Counted from the stretch's first letter, positions 1 to 5,386 are shown. The stretch: 11,077 bases of DNA from DASPPF01 sp032906705 (GCA_032906705.1 JAJTZC010000037.1:1-11077), one strand, 5' to 3'. Notes: generated by a model not told the origin, from the sequence alone. Made by a program: numbers and translations.

Positions 1-27
1 AGGAAGTCGTGGTCGCCCAAATGACCG

Positions 28-405
28 CTACTTTCTCTGAGCTATCGCGTCTATCTCGACGAGGGCGCCCTTGGGGAGCGCGGCTGCCTGGAGAGTTGCC
101 CGTGCGGGAAAAGGCGGCTTGAAGTGTTTGGAATACTCCTCGTTCATCTGGGCAAACTGCGCGAGGTCAGCAAGGAATACCGATGTCTTCAGGACGTCTT
201 CCAGGCCCAACCCCGAGGCCTTCAGGACTTGCTCCAGGTTCCCCAGAGCCCTTCTTGTCTGCGCAGAGATTCCCTCCTCGAGTTTTCCTGTCGCGGGGTC
301 TGCGCCTATCTGCCCTGAACAGTAGACATTGCCTGAGGCCTCGATTCCCTGCGAGTAGGGACCTATCGGAGCAGGCGCACCGACGGACCTGACCTCCCGC
401 TTCAA
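28..405 (-). CDS. ridA: RidA (YjgF/YER057c/UK114) family enamine/imine deaminase
   Basis: RidA proteins hydrolyse reactive enamines and imines such as 2-aminoacrylate, made by PLP enzymes, and so protect the cytosol. The 125-residue length is usual for the family. Visible hallmarks are the N-terminal APIGPYSQG (residues 12-20), CSGQIG (29-34) and the C-terminal FPARATLQ segment, whose Arg102 matches the arginine that binds the substrate carboxylate. Glu117 in the VEIDAIA strand is the usual partner. The start is TTG at 405, because the family N-terminus begins there and a TATA-like run lies at 427-437, about 27 bases upstream, which implies a leaderless mRNA. The upstream DNPH1-like gene ends at 460, so this gene probably has its own promoter. 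The family call is firm; the exact substrate is inferred from the conserved arginine. Confidence 0.93.
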   Translation of the reverse strand: MKREVRSVGAPAPIGPYSQGIEASGNVYCSGQIGADPATGKLEEGISAQTRRALGNLEQVLKASGLGLEDVLKTSVFLADLAQFAQMNEEYSKHFKPPFPARATLQAAALPKGALVEIDAIAQRK

Positions 406-426
406 TCGCTCGTCCCCGGAAGACGC

Positions 427-437
427 GTTATTTTTGG
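427..437 (-). promoter_or_regulatory. TATA-like element of the RidA gene
   Basis: On the minus strand this reads CCAAAAATAAC. Its centre lies about 27 bases before the TTG start at 405, the distance expected for a leaderless archaeal transcript. It falls in the 54-base gap behind the DNPH1-like gene. Confidence 0.5.
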
Positions 438-459
438 CTTGCAGATGCTCATTGCCGGA

Positions 460-861
460 TCACGCCTTTGGCTTCAGCGTCTTGACTAGATTGGAGTATA
501 GTTCTTTGTCGTCGTCGAACTCGACAAGCTCCTTCCTCTTCATGTGAAGTAGCATTCGCGAGATAGTGCTGCCCCTCATCGCAACAAGCACTACGAACTT
601 TCCTGCCTTGTAGGCCGCCATTATCTCCATGCCAACACCGATGCTCGGCTGGGAGACGTCGGCGACGATAGCGTCGCAACGCTCCGCCCCGAGCATGTCC
701 CGCTCGAAGATGTTCAGTACGTTTGGGTCGTGGCCTTCGACCGAGCCCAGCACCCAGGGGGAGGTAACCTCGTGGCCCGAGTCCCTGATTGCGTTCGCGA
801 TCACTCTGGCTCTCTCCAGTCGCCGGTTTGCGATCATCGGCACTGATAGGTAGACCTTCAA
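460..861 (-). CDS. Nucleoside 2-deoxyribosyltransferase-superfamily protein, DNPH1 (Rcl)-like nucleotide N-hydrolase
   Basis: This is a 133-residue Rossmann-like protein. The family either transfers deoxyribose between bases or, in the DNPH1/Rcl branch, hydrolyses the N-glycosidic bond of deoxynucleoside 5'-monophosphates. Seen here: the first beta strand KVYLSVPM (2-9), the acidic helix around FERDMLGAERCDAIVADVSQ (52-71), and QPSIGVGMEI (71-80). Glu79 sits where the family has its catalytic glutamate. GSTISRM (97-103) resembles the phosphate-binding segment of DNPH1. The match to the VTQPSLGVGYELG motif of human DNPH1 favours the hydrolase branch, but the exact substrate is inference. The start is TTG at 861, because the first beta strand begins there and no upstream start fits; a weak TATA-like sequence lies at 884-892. 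The product may remove damaged or modified nucleotides, which fits the neighbouring RidA gene. Confidence 0.82.
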   Translation of the reverse strand: MKVYLSVPMIANRRLERARVIANAIRDSGHEVTSPWVLGSVEGHDPNVLNIFERDMLGAERCDAIVADVSQPSIGVGMEIMAAYKAGKFVVLVAMRGSTISRMLLHMKRKELVEFDDDKELYSNLVKTLKPKA

Positions 862-883
862 CGCGCCAGTCTGAAAGAGAACT

Positions 884-892
884 AGGTTTAGG
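884..892 (-). promoter_or_regulatory. Weak TATA-like element of the DNPH1-like gene
   Basis: Minus strand CCTAAACCT, centred about 27 bases before the TTG start at 861 and overlapping the last codons of the zinc-finger gene upstream. The match to a TATA box is poor. The spacing is the main support. Confidence 0.3.
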
Positions 893-1088
893 TTTTCGAG
901 GACGGGGCGCCGAACGGGGCAAAAGGCCTGACGCGCCTATGGTCGCACTTCTCGGGCATATGCGCGTAGCAGTAGGTGGCCCCGCAGACATGGCAGACGA
1001 AGAAGTAGCCCTTGCTGAGGAGCCTTCCGCACAAGCCGCAGGTGTCCTCGTGCTTCTCCTGCGAGCTGGGATAGACTTCGCTACCCAT
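888..1088 (-). CDS. Small AN1-like zinc-finger protein
   Basis: This is a 66-residue protein made almost entirely of one zinc-binding unit. The ligand series is C17-x2-C20-x11-C32-x2-C35-x4-C40-x2-H43-x4-C48-x-H50. This spacing follows the AN1 finger (two CxxC pairs, then C-x4-C-x2-H), except that the last pair is C-x-H where AN1 has H-x-C. Two interleaved zinc sites are therefore expected. The tail (51-66) is basic and proline-rich, without predicted structure. The ATG at 1088 is well supported: a TATA box at 1111-1120 lies about 27 bases upstream, so the mRNA should be leaderless. AN1 fingers in eukaryotes often bind ubiquitin or proteasome partners; the role of archaeal versions is unknown to me and I assign none. 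Confidence 0.75.
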   Translation of the reverse strand: MGSEVYPSSQEKHEDTCGLCGRLLSKGYFFVCHVCGATYCYAHMPEKCDHRRVRPFAPFGAPSSKT

Positions 1089-1100
1089 CTTGAGCGTGTG

Positions 1101-1120
1101 ATATCCGCGGATATAATTAA
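1101..1120 (-). promoter_or_regulatory. Promoter of the zinc-finger gene: TATA box overlapping a 14-bp perfect palindrome
   Basis: The TATA element is at 1111-1120 (minus strand TTAATTATAT), about 27 bases before the ATG at 1088. The perfect palindrome ATATCCGCGGATAT occupies 1101-1114 and overlaps the downstream edge of the TATA box. A protein bound there would block TBP/TFB or RNA polymerase, so this is a candidate repressor operator. The rest of the 1115-1215 gap up to the end of the next gene shows no gene. Confidence 0.55.
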
Positions 1121-1215
1121 GCCTACATATTAGATTTACAATACTTTCTGAGAGAATAATGAAACTAATGTCTGGTCTTTGCCTGGCACCGTTGGTCTCG
1201 TGAAGAACCCGGTTG

Positions 1216-1623
1216 CTAGGCCGCCCCGGTGCCCCTTAACGCATCAAAACCCTTCTCGCTCAAGGAATTCTCCTCAAGATACCCCTGTTCCTTGAGCGAT
1301 TCGAGTTTTTCTCCGATCACAGAGGGAGACACTCCGGTCGCCGATGAAATGTCCTGCTGACTTTTCCGTTGCGCAGTCATCTGGAGCACCGTCAAGTCGA
1401 GTGCCCCCAGCTTCTGCCCGCCTGTCCTAGCACTCCTGGGCTTCACGGAAAGAGCCCCGACCCCGTCCAGGACCATGTATGCCCCGATTGCAAGCAGCAC
1501 AGCGAACGGAGCGGCGAGGTCAATGATGTAGCCGATGACCGAGAGCAAGTCGAACAGCAGGAAAGCCCAGAAGGCCGCCAAGACGAGTACAGCGGCGCCT
1601 GCTAGGGTCTTGGGCGCGTTCAT
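1216..1623 (-). CDS. Two-TM membrane protein with C-terminal winged-helix domain
   Basis: In this 135-residue protein, residues 8-27 and 33-58 are hydrophobic transmembrane helices. A linker rich in Arg, Lys and Gly (61-71) leads to a helix-turn-helix fold at about 74-132. Within it, SQQDISSATGVSPSVIGEKL (88-107) reads as helix-turn-recognition helix, followed by the wing GYLEEN...LSEKG. Lysines and arginines after TM2 put the DNA-binding part in the cytosol. This suggests a membrane-anchored one-component regulator, with TM helices as sensor or anchor; that role is inference. The ATG at 1623 is well placed: the TATA-like sequence at 1646-1654 is centred 27 bases upstream. It has its own promoter and about 127 bases of non-coding DNA downstream. 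Confidence 0.72.
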   Translation of the reverse strand: MNAPKTLAGAAVLVLAAFWAFLLFDLLSVIGYIIDLAAPFAVLLAIGAYMVLDGVGALSVKPRSARTGGQKLGALDLTVLQMTAQRKSQQDISSATGVSPSVIGEKLESLKEQGYLEENSLSEKGFDALRGTGAA

Positions 1624-1645
1624 CTTCGGGGCTCGCTTGTTCGAG

Positions 1646-1654
1646 ATTATTTAT
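1646..1654 (-). promoter_or_regulatory. TATA box of the membrane winged-helix gene
   Basis: Minus strand ATAAATAAT, centred at 1650, exactly 27 bases before the A of the ATG at 1623. A leaderless transcript is expected. Confidence 0.6.
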
Positions 1655-1665
1655 GCGTTCGTCTG

Positions 1666-2148
1666 TCATTTCTTGTAGCCTATCTTTCGCAGCAGGTCAT
1701 GACGTTCTCTCTTGTCCCCCTCTGTCTCCAGGCCCTTGGTCTTGACCCCGTCGACAACGCCGAGCACCCCTCTCCCGTCCCCAGACTCGCCGACCAGCAC
1801 AGTAACGTTGTTCGAGGTCGCGCAGTAGACTCCAGCAACTTCCTCCACGGCCTTTATCCTGTTGAGCACATTGATTGGGAAGGATTCTCTGAGCACCACG
1901 ACAAAACTGTGGCCAGCCGCGATCCGCGAGGCGAAACTGCACGCGATGTCGACCGCTGCCTCGTCTGTGCCGTCGAACCGCACAAGGGCTTTGCCAGAAG
2001 CTTCGCAGAAGGCGACACCGAACTTGATGCCGGGCATCGAGCTCGCGAGAGTCTCGAAGAGGTCTTCGACCGACTTCACGAAGTGGCTCTGGCCGATGAT
2101 AACTTGGCAGCCCTCAGGGACTTCCAGCCGGACCTCGTCGAACCGCAC
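1666..2148 (-). CDS. Adenosine-specific kinase family protein (Adenosine_kin, PF04008 type)
   Basis: This 160-residue protein is of the family's usual length. It carries the conserved blocks of the small archaeal/bacterial protein family named after an adenosine-binding member from Pyrobaculum: IIGQSHFVKSVEDL (17-30), GIKFGVAFCEASG (40-52), AAGHSFVVVLRESFPINVLN (77-96) and GRGVLGVVDG (125-134). His22, His80 and the Gly-rich turn are the likely ligand-binding residues. Family members were annotated from structure, and the physiological reaction is poorly established, so adenosine phosphorylation here is inference. The C-terminal 25 residues are charged and extend beyond the last conserved block. 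The start is GTG at 2148, fitting the family N-terminus; no clear Shine-Dalgarno and only a weak TATA-like sequence (around 2170-2179) are seen. Confidence 0.88.
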   Translation of the reverse strand: MRFDEVRLEVPEGCQVIIGQSHFVKSVEDLFETLASSMPGIKFGVAFCEASGKALVRFDGTDEAAVDIACSFASRIAAGHSFVVVLRESFPINVLNRIKAVEEVAGVYCATSNNVTVLVGESGDGRGVLGVVDGVKTKGLETEGDKRERHDLLRKIGYKK

Positions 2149-2222
2149 GACTCAACAAGATACATGTGGATTCTAATCTCTTTCCCAATGGCCGTAGCGC
2201 CGATCCCCCTCCGGCTCCGGGG

Positions 2223-3227
2223 TCAGGTCTTGCGCGACAGCGCCGAGATTTGGTCCCTCACCGCAACGAGGCCTTCCTTGATGGCTCTTTCTTTTCGCTG
2301 GATGCCCAGGGAACGCATTACCCCCTCTCCGATCAGCCTGTCCTTTCCCCCGGACAGCGAACTGACAACCGTGTCGTTCAGCTCCAATCCTTGCTCCAAT
2401 GTAGGACGGCTCTTGAGAATCTCAGGAAGATTTCGCGCCACTTCGAAGCCGAGGAAAGAATAGCAGTCAACAGGCTGCATCTCCCCAACCAAGAAAGTCG
2501 ACTTGCGGCGGAGTATTTCGTAGTTCAGTCTGAGACGAGGTGGACCGCTCGCGTCAGCCTCGGGAGGAGGCCCTTCCCTGAGGTCGAAGATAACAGACAG
2601 GGCCTCCAGCCGCGCCGTGCAACTGGCGCGGGAGGCTCCCTCCAGGCCCACTGCCTTGGAGAACGCCTCGTACATGCGCGATTTCCCGCGAGACCGCTCC
2701 CTCAGCTGCGCCAAAACGTGACTGGGCGCCGGGGTCCCTGCTGTCGAATAGAGCCAGGCATAGGCGAAGTCGTACCCCGCAGAGAGTAGCCAGAAATCTG
2801 CATCCCGCAACTCGTCCTTGGAGAGCGCCTCGTCAGCCCTGCCCAGAGCCTTGACCGCGGCTGTCAGCCTGTCTTCGGCGCACCGTTTCGAAATCTCGTC
2901 GAGAGTCTCCCGAGCAGCCGACGTGGCCGCAGACAGCACTAGGGATGTATCTTTCACGGGTTTCACCGAGGCAAGGGAGACAGCGACCTCGGGCTGGACA
3001 TGACTTGATGCCTGCTCCTCGGTGAGGAAGTAGAGGTCCATGTAGGTGTCTCCAGCCCTGATCGAGGTGGGGGGCTGAGGCTCCCTGCCAATTATGACGA
3101 CGTCGTGTTCGCATGGCTCGCGCTCGATGCCGAGGGCGTGGCAGCCAGTCAATCCCACAGCGCTGTCCATGTACGTGTCAAGGACGGGTCGAAGCAGTTG
3201 AACGATCGAGCCCCGCCGTCCCTTCAC
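2223..3227 (-). CDS. Conserved hypothetical with degenerate nucleotidyltransferase-like N-terminus and helical C-terminus
   Basis: I do not recognise this 334-residue protein as a named family. The first 70 residues look like a Pol-beta-type (MNT) nucleotidyltransferase core: GLTGCHALG (25-33) resembles the G-S-x-A-x-G loop, followed by PCEHDVVIIG (38-47) in place of the usual SDxDLxV, and a third acidic strand at YMDLYFL (62-68). The loop serine is Cys29 and the first metal aspartate appears as Glu40, so activity is doubtful. Residues 100-215 are helical with aromatic spacing (DADFWLLSAGYDFAYAWLY, 142-160), reminiscent of the helical domain that follows MNT domains (HEPN/KNTase-C type). The remainder (231-334) is charged and helical. 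The GTG start at 3227 is supported by a TATA-like sequence at 3250-3258, 27 bases upstream. The fold assignment is inference. Confidence 0.6.
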   Translation of the reverse strand: MKGRRGSIVQLLRPVLDTYMDSAVGLTGCHALGIEREPCEHDVVIIGREPQPPTSIRAGDTYMDLYFLTEEQASSHVQPEVAVSLASVKPVKDTSLVLSAATSAARETLDEISKRCAEDRLTAAVKALGRADEALSKDELRDADFWLLSAGYDFAYAWLYSTAGTPAPSHVLAQLRERSRGKSRMYEAFSKAVGLEGASRASCTARLEALSVIFDLREGPPPEADASGPPRLRLNYEILRRKSTFLVGEMQPVDCYSFLGFEVARNLPEILKSRPTLEQGLELNDTVVSSLSGGKDRLIGEGVMRSLGIQRKERAIKEGLVAVRDQISALSRKT

Positions 3228-3249
3228 GGCCCTCGGGGGAATCCTTCTC

Positions 3250-3258
3250 GGATATAGC
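3250..3258 (-). promoter_or_regulatory. TATA box of the nucleotidyltransferase-like gene
   Basis: Minus strand GCTATATCC, centred 27 bases before the GTG at 3227. It lies in the short gap behind the NitrOD5-like gene, so this gene can be transcribed apart from the module upstream. Confidence 0.5.
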
Positions 3259-3261
3259 AGT

Positions 3262-3564
3262 TCAGACGGAGCTTCGGGACGCTATCTTGGCCCGGGCGCT
3301 TGAAACACACTCCTCGAGCGAAGCGAACTTTCCCCCTTCCAGCCCGGCCCCTTTTGAAACGCCCTCGATTATCCTGTCCATCAAGACCTTGGCCCCCTCC
3401 CCGAAGAGCTTCTGCATTGACCTTGTGTACTCCGCAGGGTTGCTGAGTGCAATCGTCCTGTCGACATAGAAGTTGACTGCCCTCATCGTGTTCGGGTCGA
3501 AGACCATCAGGAGCGCGGTCTCGATTGACCCGAGCAACGCCTCCTCGAGGCTACTTCTGGACAT
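3262..3564 (-). CDS. Small protein resembling the archaeal NitrOD5 output domain
   Basis: This is a 100-residue soluble protein. The block from FYVDRTIALSNP (32-43) through EYTRSMQKLFGEGAKVLMDRII (45-66), with the FGEGAKVL core, matches my recollection of NitrOD5, an output domain described in thaumarchaeal signalling proteins (helical, an FG-x-GA-x-x-L motif, then an Ile/Leu-rich helix). No catalytic residues are evident, and the biochemical role of the domain is not known to me. The start is ATG at 3564, not the in-frame start 39 bases upstream, because a strong Shine-Dalgarno run (GGGGAGGGG, 3568-3576) sits directly before it. It overlaps the end of the preceding membrane gene by 14 bases, which implies translational coupling and joint function. 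A single search against PF18xxx-type output domains would settle the family. Confidence 0.6.
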   Translation of the reverse strand: MSRSSLEEALLGSIETALLMVFDPNTMRAVNFYVDRTIALSNPAEYTRSMQKLFGEGAKVLMDRIIEGVSKGAGLEGGKFASLEECVSSARAKIASRSSV

Positions 3565-3931
3565 TTTCCCCTCCCCTGAAGAAGCCGTATGTTCTGTAAG
3601 CAACGAACGCCGCCAGGACTACCATTGAGACGGTGTGGATTGCGAGGCCGTAGGTCACCAAGGGGCCAAGGTCGAGGCGGCTGAAGGAGTAAAGTATCCT
3701 GGGGATCTCGGCGGAGGCAAGCACGAGTGTGAAGAGGAACATCTCGAACTGAAAGGACCGCCTGGTCTTGACCTTTGTTGTGAGGTACGCCACGATCACC
3801 AATGAAGCAAGGATGAAAAGCAGTGAGAGCATCTCGGCGGACATGCTGAGGAGGTCGCTGATTCCCGGTGCCGTCCCGTACCCAGAGCCGTATCCGTATG
3901 CAGCTAGCACCTCTAACTCGCGCTCCTCCAA
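3551..3931 (-). CDS. Three-TM membrane protein (second gene of the split sensor-like module)
   Basis: This is a 126-residue protein not matched to a named family. It has a Gly/Tyr-rich N-terminal segment (AAYGYGSGYGTAPG, about 10-23), then TM helices near 31-50, 60-82 and 93-112. The basic loop TTKVKTRR (51-58) lies between TM1 and TM2, and the basic tail YRTYGFFRGGENVQK follows TM3. By the positive-inside rule the N-terminus is outside and the C-terminus inside. The same plan is found in the preceding gene (3913-4197), suggesting diverged paralogues. The TTG at 3931 overlaps the preceding gene by 19 bases. A GTG at 3910 is an alternative, since GGAGGAG lies just after the TTG. It is probably cotranscribed with both neighbours and may act with the downstream cytosolic NitrOD5-like protein. 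Confidence 0.65.
   Translation of the reverse strand: MEERELEVLAAYGYGSGYGTAPGISDLLSMSAEMLSLLFILASLVIVAYLTTKVKTRRSFQFEMFLFTLVLASAEIPRILYSFSRLDLGPLVTYGLAIHTVSMVVLAAFVAYRTYGFFRGGENVQK
3568..3576 (-). promoter_or_regulatory. Shine-Dalgarno site deciding the start of the NitrOD5-like gene
   Basis: Minus strand GGGGAGGGG followed by AAA and the ATG at 3564. It lies inside the last codons of the upstream 3-TM gene. This contrasts with the leaderless first genes of this window and marks an internal operon position. Confidence 0.65.
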
Positions 3932-4197
3932 TAATAGACTGCGAAGAATAGGAGCAGAAGGTATCCGAAAGGTTCGAAGAAGACGTCCGAAGCGTAGCCA
4001 AGGAACCCTAGCCCTCCGAGTGTCCCAAGCGCGCTAGTGGCGTGGTAGAGCCCGTGGAAGATCAGGAAGCTCGAGAGCAGGATCGTTAGAATCCGAAGCT
4101 TCGGTTGATTCACTCGAGTTGCCATGTACAGGCTTGGGAGCGCGACCCCTATGATCAGAGCCGCGTCGAGAATATTGAGCATAAAGTCTGTATTCAA
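3913..4197 (-). CDS. Three-TM membrane protein (first gene of the split sensor-like module)
   Basis: This is a 94-residue protein of unrecognised family. It has TM helices at about 5-26, 36-57 and 71-90, with a basic loop (TRVNQPKLR, 27-35) between TM1 and TM2 and a short WRSAS tail. TM2 carries FHGLYHATSALG (47-58) with two histidines that could bind a ligand or metal; this is speculation. Topology by charge is N-out, C-in, as in the next gene. The TTG at 4197 is used as start; ATG at 4182 (MLNILDA) is possible. A TATA box at 4225-4233 would start the mRNA near 4200. Two dyads flank that box. The gene overlaps the next one by up to 19 bases. Confidence 0.65.
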   Translation of the reverse strand: MNTDFMLNILDAALIIGVALPSLYMATRVNQPKLRILTILLSSFLIFHGLYHATSALGTLGGLGFLGYASDVFFEPFGYLLLLFFAVYYWRSAS

Positions 4198-4207
4198 CGT
4201 TCAACGG

Positions 4208-4220
4208 TGCCAGCCTGGCA
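4208..4220. promoter_or_regulatory. Dyad TGCCAG-C-CTGGCA between TATA box and transcript start of the membrane module
   Basis: A perfect inverted repeat with 6-bp arms and a single central base. It lies between the TATA box (4225-4233) and the predicted start of transcription near 4200 for the minus-strand module. A bound dimer would block polymerase, so it is a candidate repressor operator. Confidence 0.45.
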
Positions 4221-4224
4221 AAAT

Positions 4225-4233
4225 CGATTTAAG
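4225..4233 (-). promoter_or_regulatory. TATA box of the membrane/NitrOD5-like module
   Basis: Minus strand CTTAAATCG, about 32 bases before the TTG at 4197, predicting a leader of only a few bases. It sits between two dyads (4208-4220 and 4236-4252). Confidence 0.5.
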
Positions 4234-4235
4234 CC

Positions 4236-4252
4236 TTGTGAGTTCATCACAA
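4236..4252. promoter_or_regulatory. Dyad TTGTGA-GTTCA-TCACAA upstream of the module's TATA box
   Basis: Perfect 6-bp arms around a 5-base spacer. Outer AGCC (4232-4235) and GGCT (4257-4260) extend the symmetry after an A-run. It lies just upstream of the TATA/BRE region of the minus-strand module, a usual place for an archaeal activator, or for a repressor covering BRE. The sequence from 4261 to 4348 is AT-rich and shows no gene. Confidence 0.45.
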
Positions 4253-4346
4253 AAAAGGCTGAACGAGACCCCAAGTATTGCCCACCAAATTAAGATTCTT
4301 GTTAGACTTGCATCAAATCTCCGAAAATTCTGGATTTCGCCATAAA

Positions 4347-4358
4347 GCTTAAATATAT
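4347..4358 (+). promoter_or_regulatory. Strong TATA box of tfb
   Basis: GCTTAAATATAT is a near-ideal archaeal TATA box, the best in the window. The transcript should begin at about 4379-4381, giving a leader of roughly 25 bases before the ATG at 4405. Confidence 0.7.
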
Positions 4359-4368
4359 TACCAGCGGC

Positions 4369-4379
4369 GCGGTTTCCGC
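4369..4379. promoter_or_regulatory. Small dyad GCGG-TTT-CCGC between the tfb TATA box and start site
   Basis: Perfect 4-bp GC arms around TTT, in the stretch between TATA box and predicted transcript start. It could be a protein site; the arms are short, so chance is quite possible. Confidence 0.25.
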
Positions 4380-4396
4380 CAATATAACCATATTGG
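4379..4396 (+). promoter_or_regulatory. 5' leader hairpin of tfb mRNA: CCAATAT-AACC-ATATTGG
   Basis: Perfect 7-bp arms with a 4-base loop, beginning at the predicted transcript start and ending on the first two bases of the Shine-Dalgarno GGTGAG (4395-4400). As RNA it would fold at the 5' end and partly hide the ribosome site. As DNA it is a dyad across the start of transcription. Either reading suggests control of TFB level. Confidence 0.5.
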
Positions 4397-4404
4397 TGAG
4401 AGCC

Positions 4405-5343
4405 ATGTTCTCTGACAAAGATTTCTCGAGATTGATGAAGCTGCAGAAAGCGATGGACAAGTGTCCTCGCTGTGGCAAGGGGCCAATGATTGCCGACTCA
4501 GCCGGAGGCGAGCTCTTCTGCGGAAGCTGCGGGTTTGTGGTCAAGGAAAAAATTGAGGAGACCGGTCCAGAATGGAGGGCATTCTCAAAGGAAGAGAAGG
4601 ACGACAGAAGCAGGGGAGGCATTCCGACCTCAATAGCGATGCATGACATGGGACTGGCCACGGTGATTGGAGGGGTCAACAAGGACGCCTCGGGCAAGTC
4701 GCTTTCCGCTTCGATGAAGGCTACTGTCGAGAGGCTCAGGACATGGGACAGCAGGAGTCAGGTCCACGAGCCGGTCGACAGGAACCTCAGGCAGGCCTTC
4801 AGCGAGCTGGACAGGCTCTCCGACAAGCTCTCGGTCTCCGATGCTGTAGTGGAGAAAGCCGCATACGTTTACAGGAAGGCGCTGGAGCGCGGATTGGTAA
4901 GGGGCAGGTCGATCTCAGCGATAATCGCAGCCTCGCTCTATGCTGCGTGCAGGGACACTCAGACCCCGAGGACACTGAAGGACCTCGCTGCTGTCAGCAA
5001 CGTCAAGAAGAAGGACATTGCAAGATGCTACAGGCTGCTGCTCAAGGAGATGGACATCAAGATGCCGGTCGTCGACCCGACGAAGTGCATCTCGAGGATC
5101 GCCTCCAAGGCCCAGCTGACAGAGAAGACAAAGAGAAGGGCGCTCGAGATTCTCAAGAGGGCCGAGGAGACCAGGATTTCTGCGGGCAAGGACCCCATGG
5201 GGCTCGCGGCCGCCGCCCTCTACGTGGCGTGCACGCTTGAAGGGGAGGACAAGACCCAGAAGGACGTGGCCGAAGCGGCCGGCGTCACAGAAGTCACGAT
5301 CCGGAACAGGTACAAGGGACTTCGTTCCGCACTAGGAATCTGA
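4405..5343 (+). CDS. tfb: Transcription initiation factor B (TFB, TFIIB homologue)
   Basis: TFB bridges TBP on the TATA box and RNA polymerase, reads the BRE and places the start site. Seen in this 312-residue protein: an N-terminal zinc ribbon with C20-x2-C23 and C39-x2-C42; the B-reader/B-linker region beginning ETGPEWRAFSKEEKDDRSRGG (52-72); and two cyclin repeats (about 107-205 and 220-312). The repeats contain SISAIIAASLYAACR (169-183) and DPMGLAAAALYVACTLEG (263-280), each ending in a helix-turn-helix (LKDLAAVSNVKKKDIARCYR; TQKDVAEAAGVTEVTIRNRY). All expected parts are present, so it should be functional. The ATG at 4405 is chosen over the in-frame TTG and GTG just before it, because GGTGAG lies at 4395-4400. 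About 18 residues precede the ribbon, somewhat long. Many archaea have several TFBs; whether this is the main one cannot be judged. Confidence 0.97.
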   Translation: MFSDKDFSRLMKLQKAMDKCPRCGKGPMIADSAGGELFCGSCGFVVKEKIEETGPEWRAFSKEEKDDRSRGGIPTSIAMHDMGLATVIGGVNKDASGKSLSASMKATVERLRTWDSRSQVHEPVDRNLRQAFSELDRLSDKLSVSDAVVEKAAYVYRKALERGLVRGRSISAIIAASLYAACRDTQTPRTLKDLAAVSNVKKKDIARCYRLLLKEMDIKMPVVDPTKCISRIASKAQLTEKTKRRALEILKRAEETRISAGKDPMGLAAAALYVACTLEGEDKTQKDVAEAAGVTEVTIRNRYKGLRSALGI

Positions 5344-5386
5344 CCCGCTTGCACGCTCCACTACGAGACTCGCGCTCTCTCACAAG

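Noticed and set aside
449..991. Alternative minus-strand frame over the DNPH1-like and zinc-finger genes
   Set aside because: Arg/Pro-rich shadow translation covering two well-supported genes in another frame.
1184..1195. CTGGCACCGTTG repeated in reverse orientation at 4203-4214
   Set aside because: Several 12-base matches are expected by chance between both strands of an 11-kb window, and the first copy is not at a promoter.
1121..1215. Possible tRNA or small RNA in the gap
   Set aside because: No cloverleaf, T-loop sequence or C/D-box pair could be found by eye.
1699..2463. Long open frame on the plus strand (254 codons)
   Set aside because: It lies antisense to the adenosine-kinase-family and nucleotidyltransferase-like genes, shows no domain, and is explained by GC-rich codon use on the other strand.
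4302..4697. Minus-strand open frame opposite the start of tfb
   Set aside because: It runs across the tfb promoter and the zinc-ribbon codons, with low-complexity Ser/Pro sequence and no recognisable fold.
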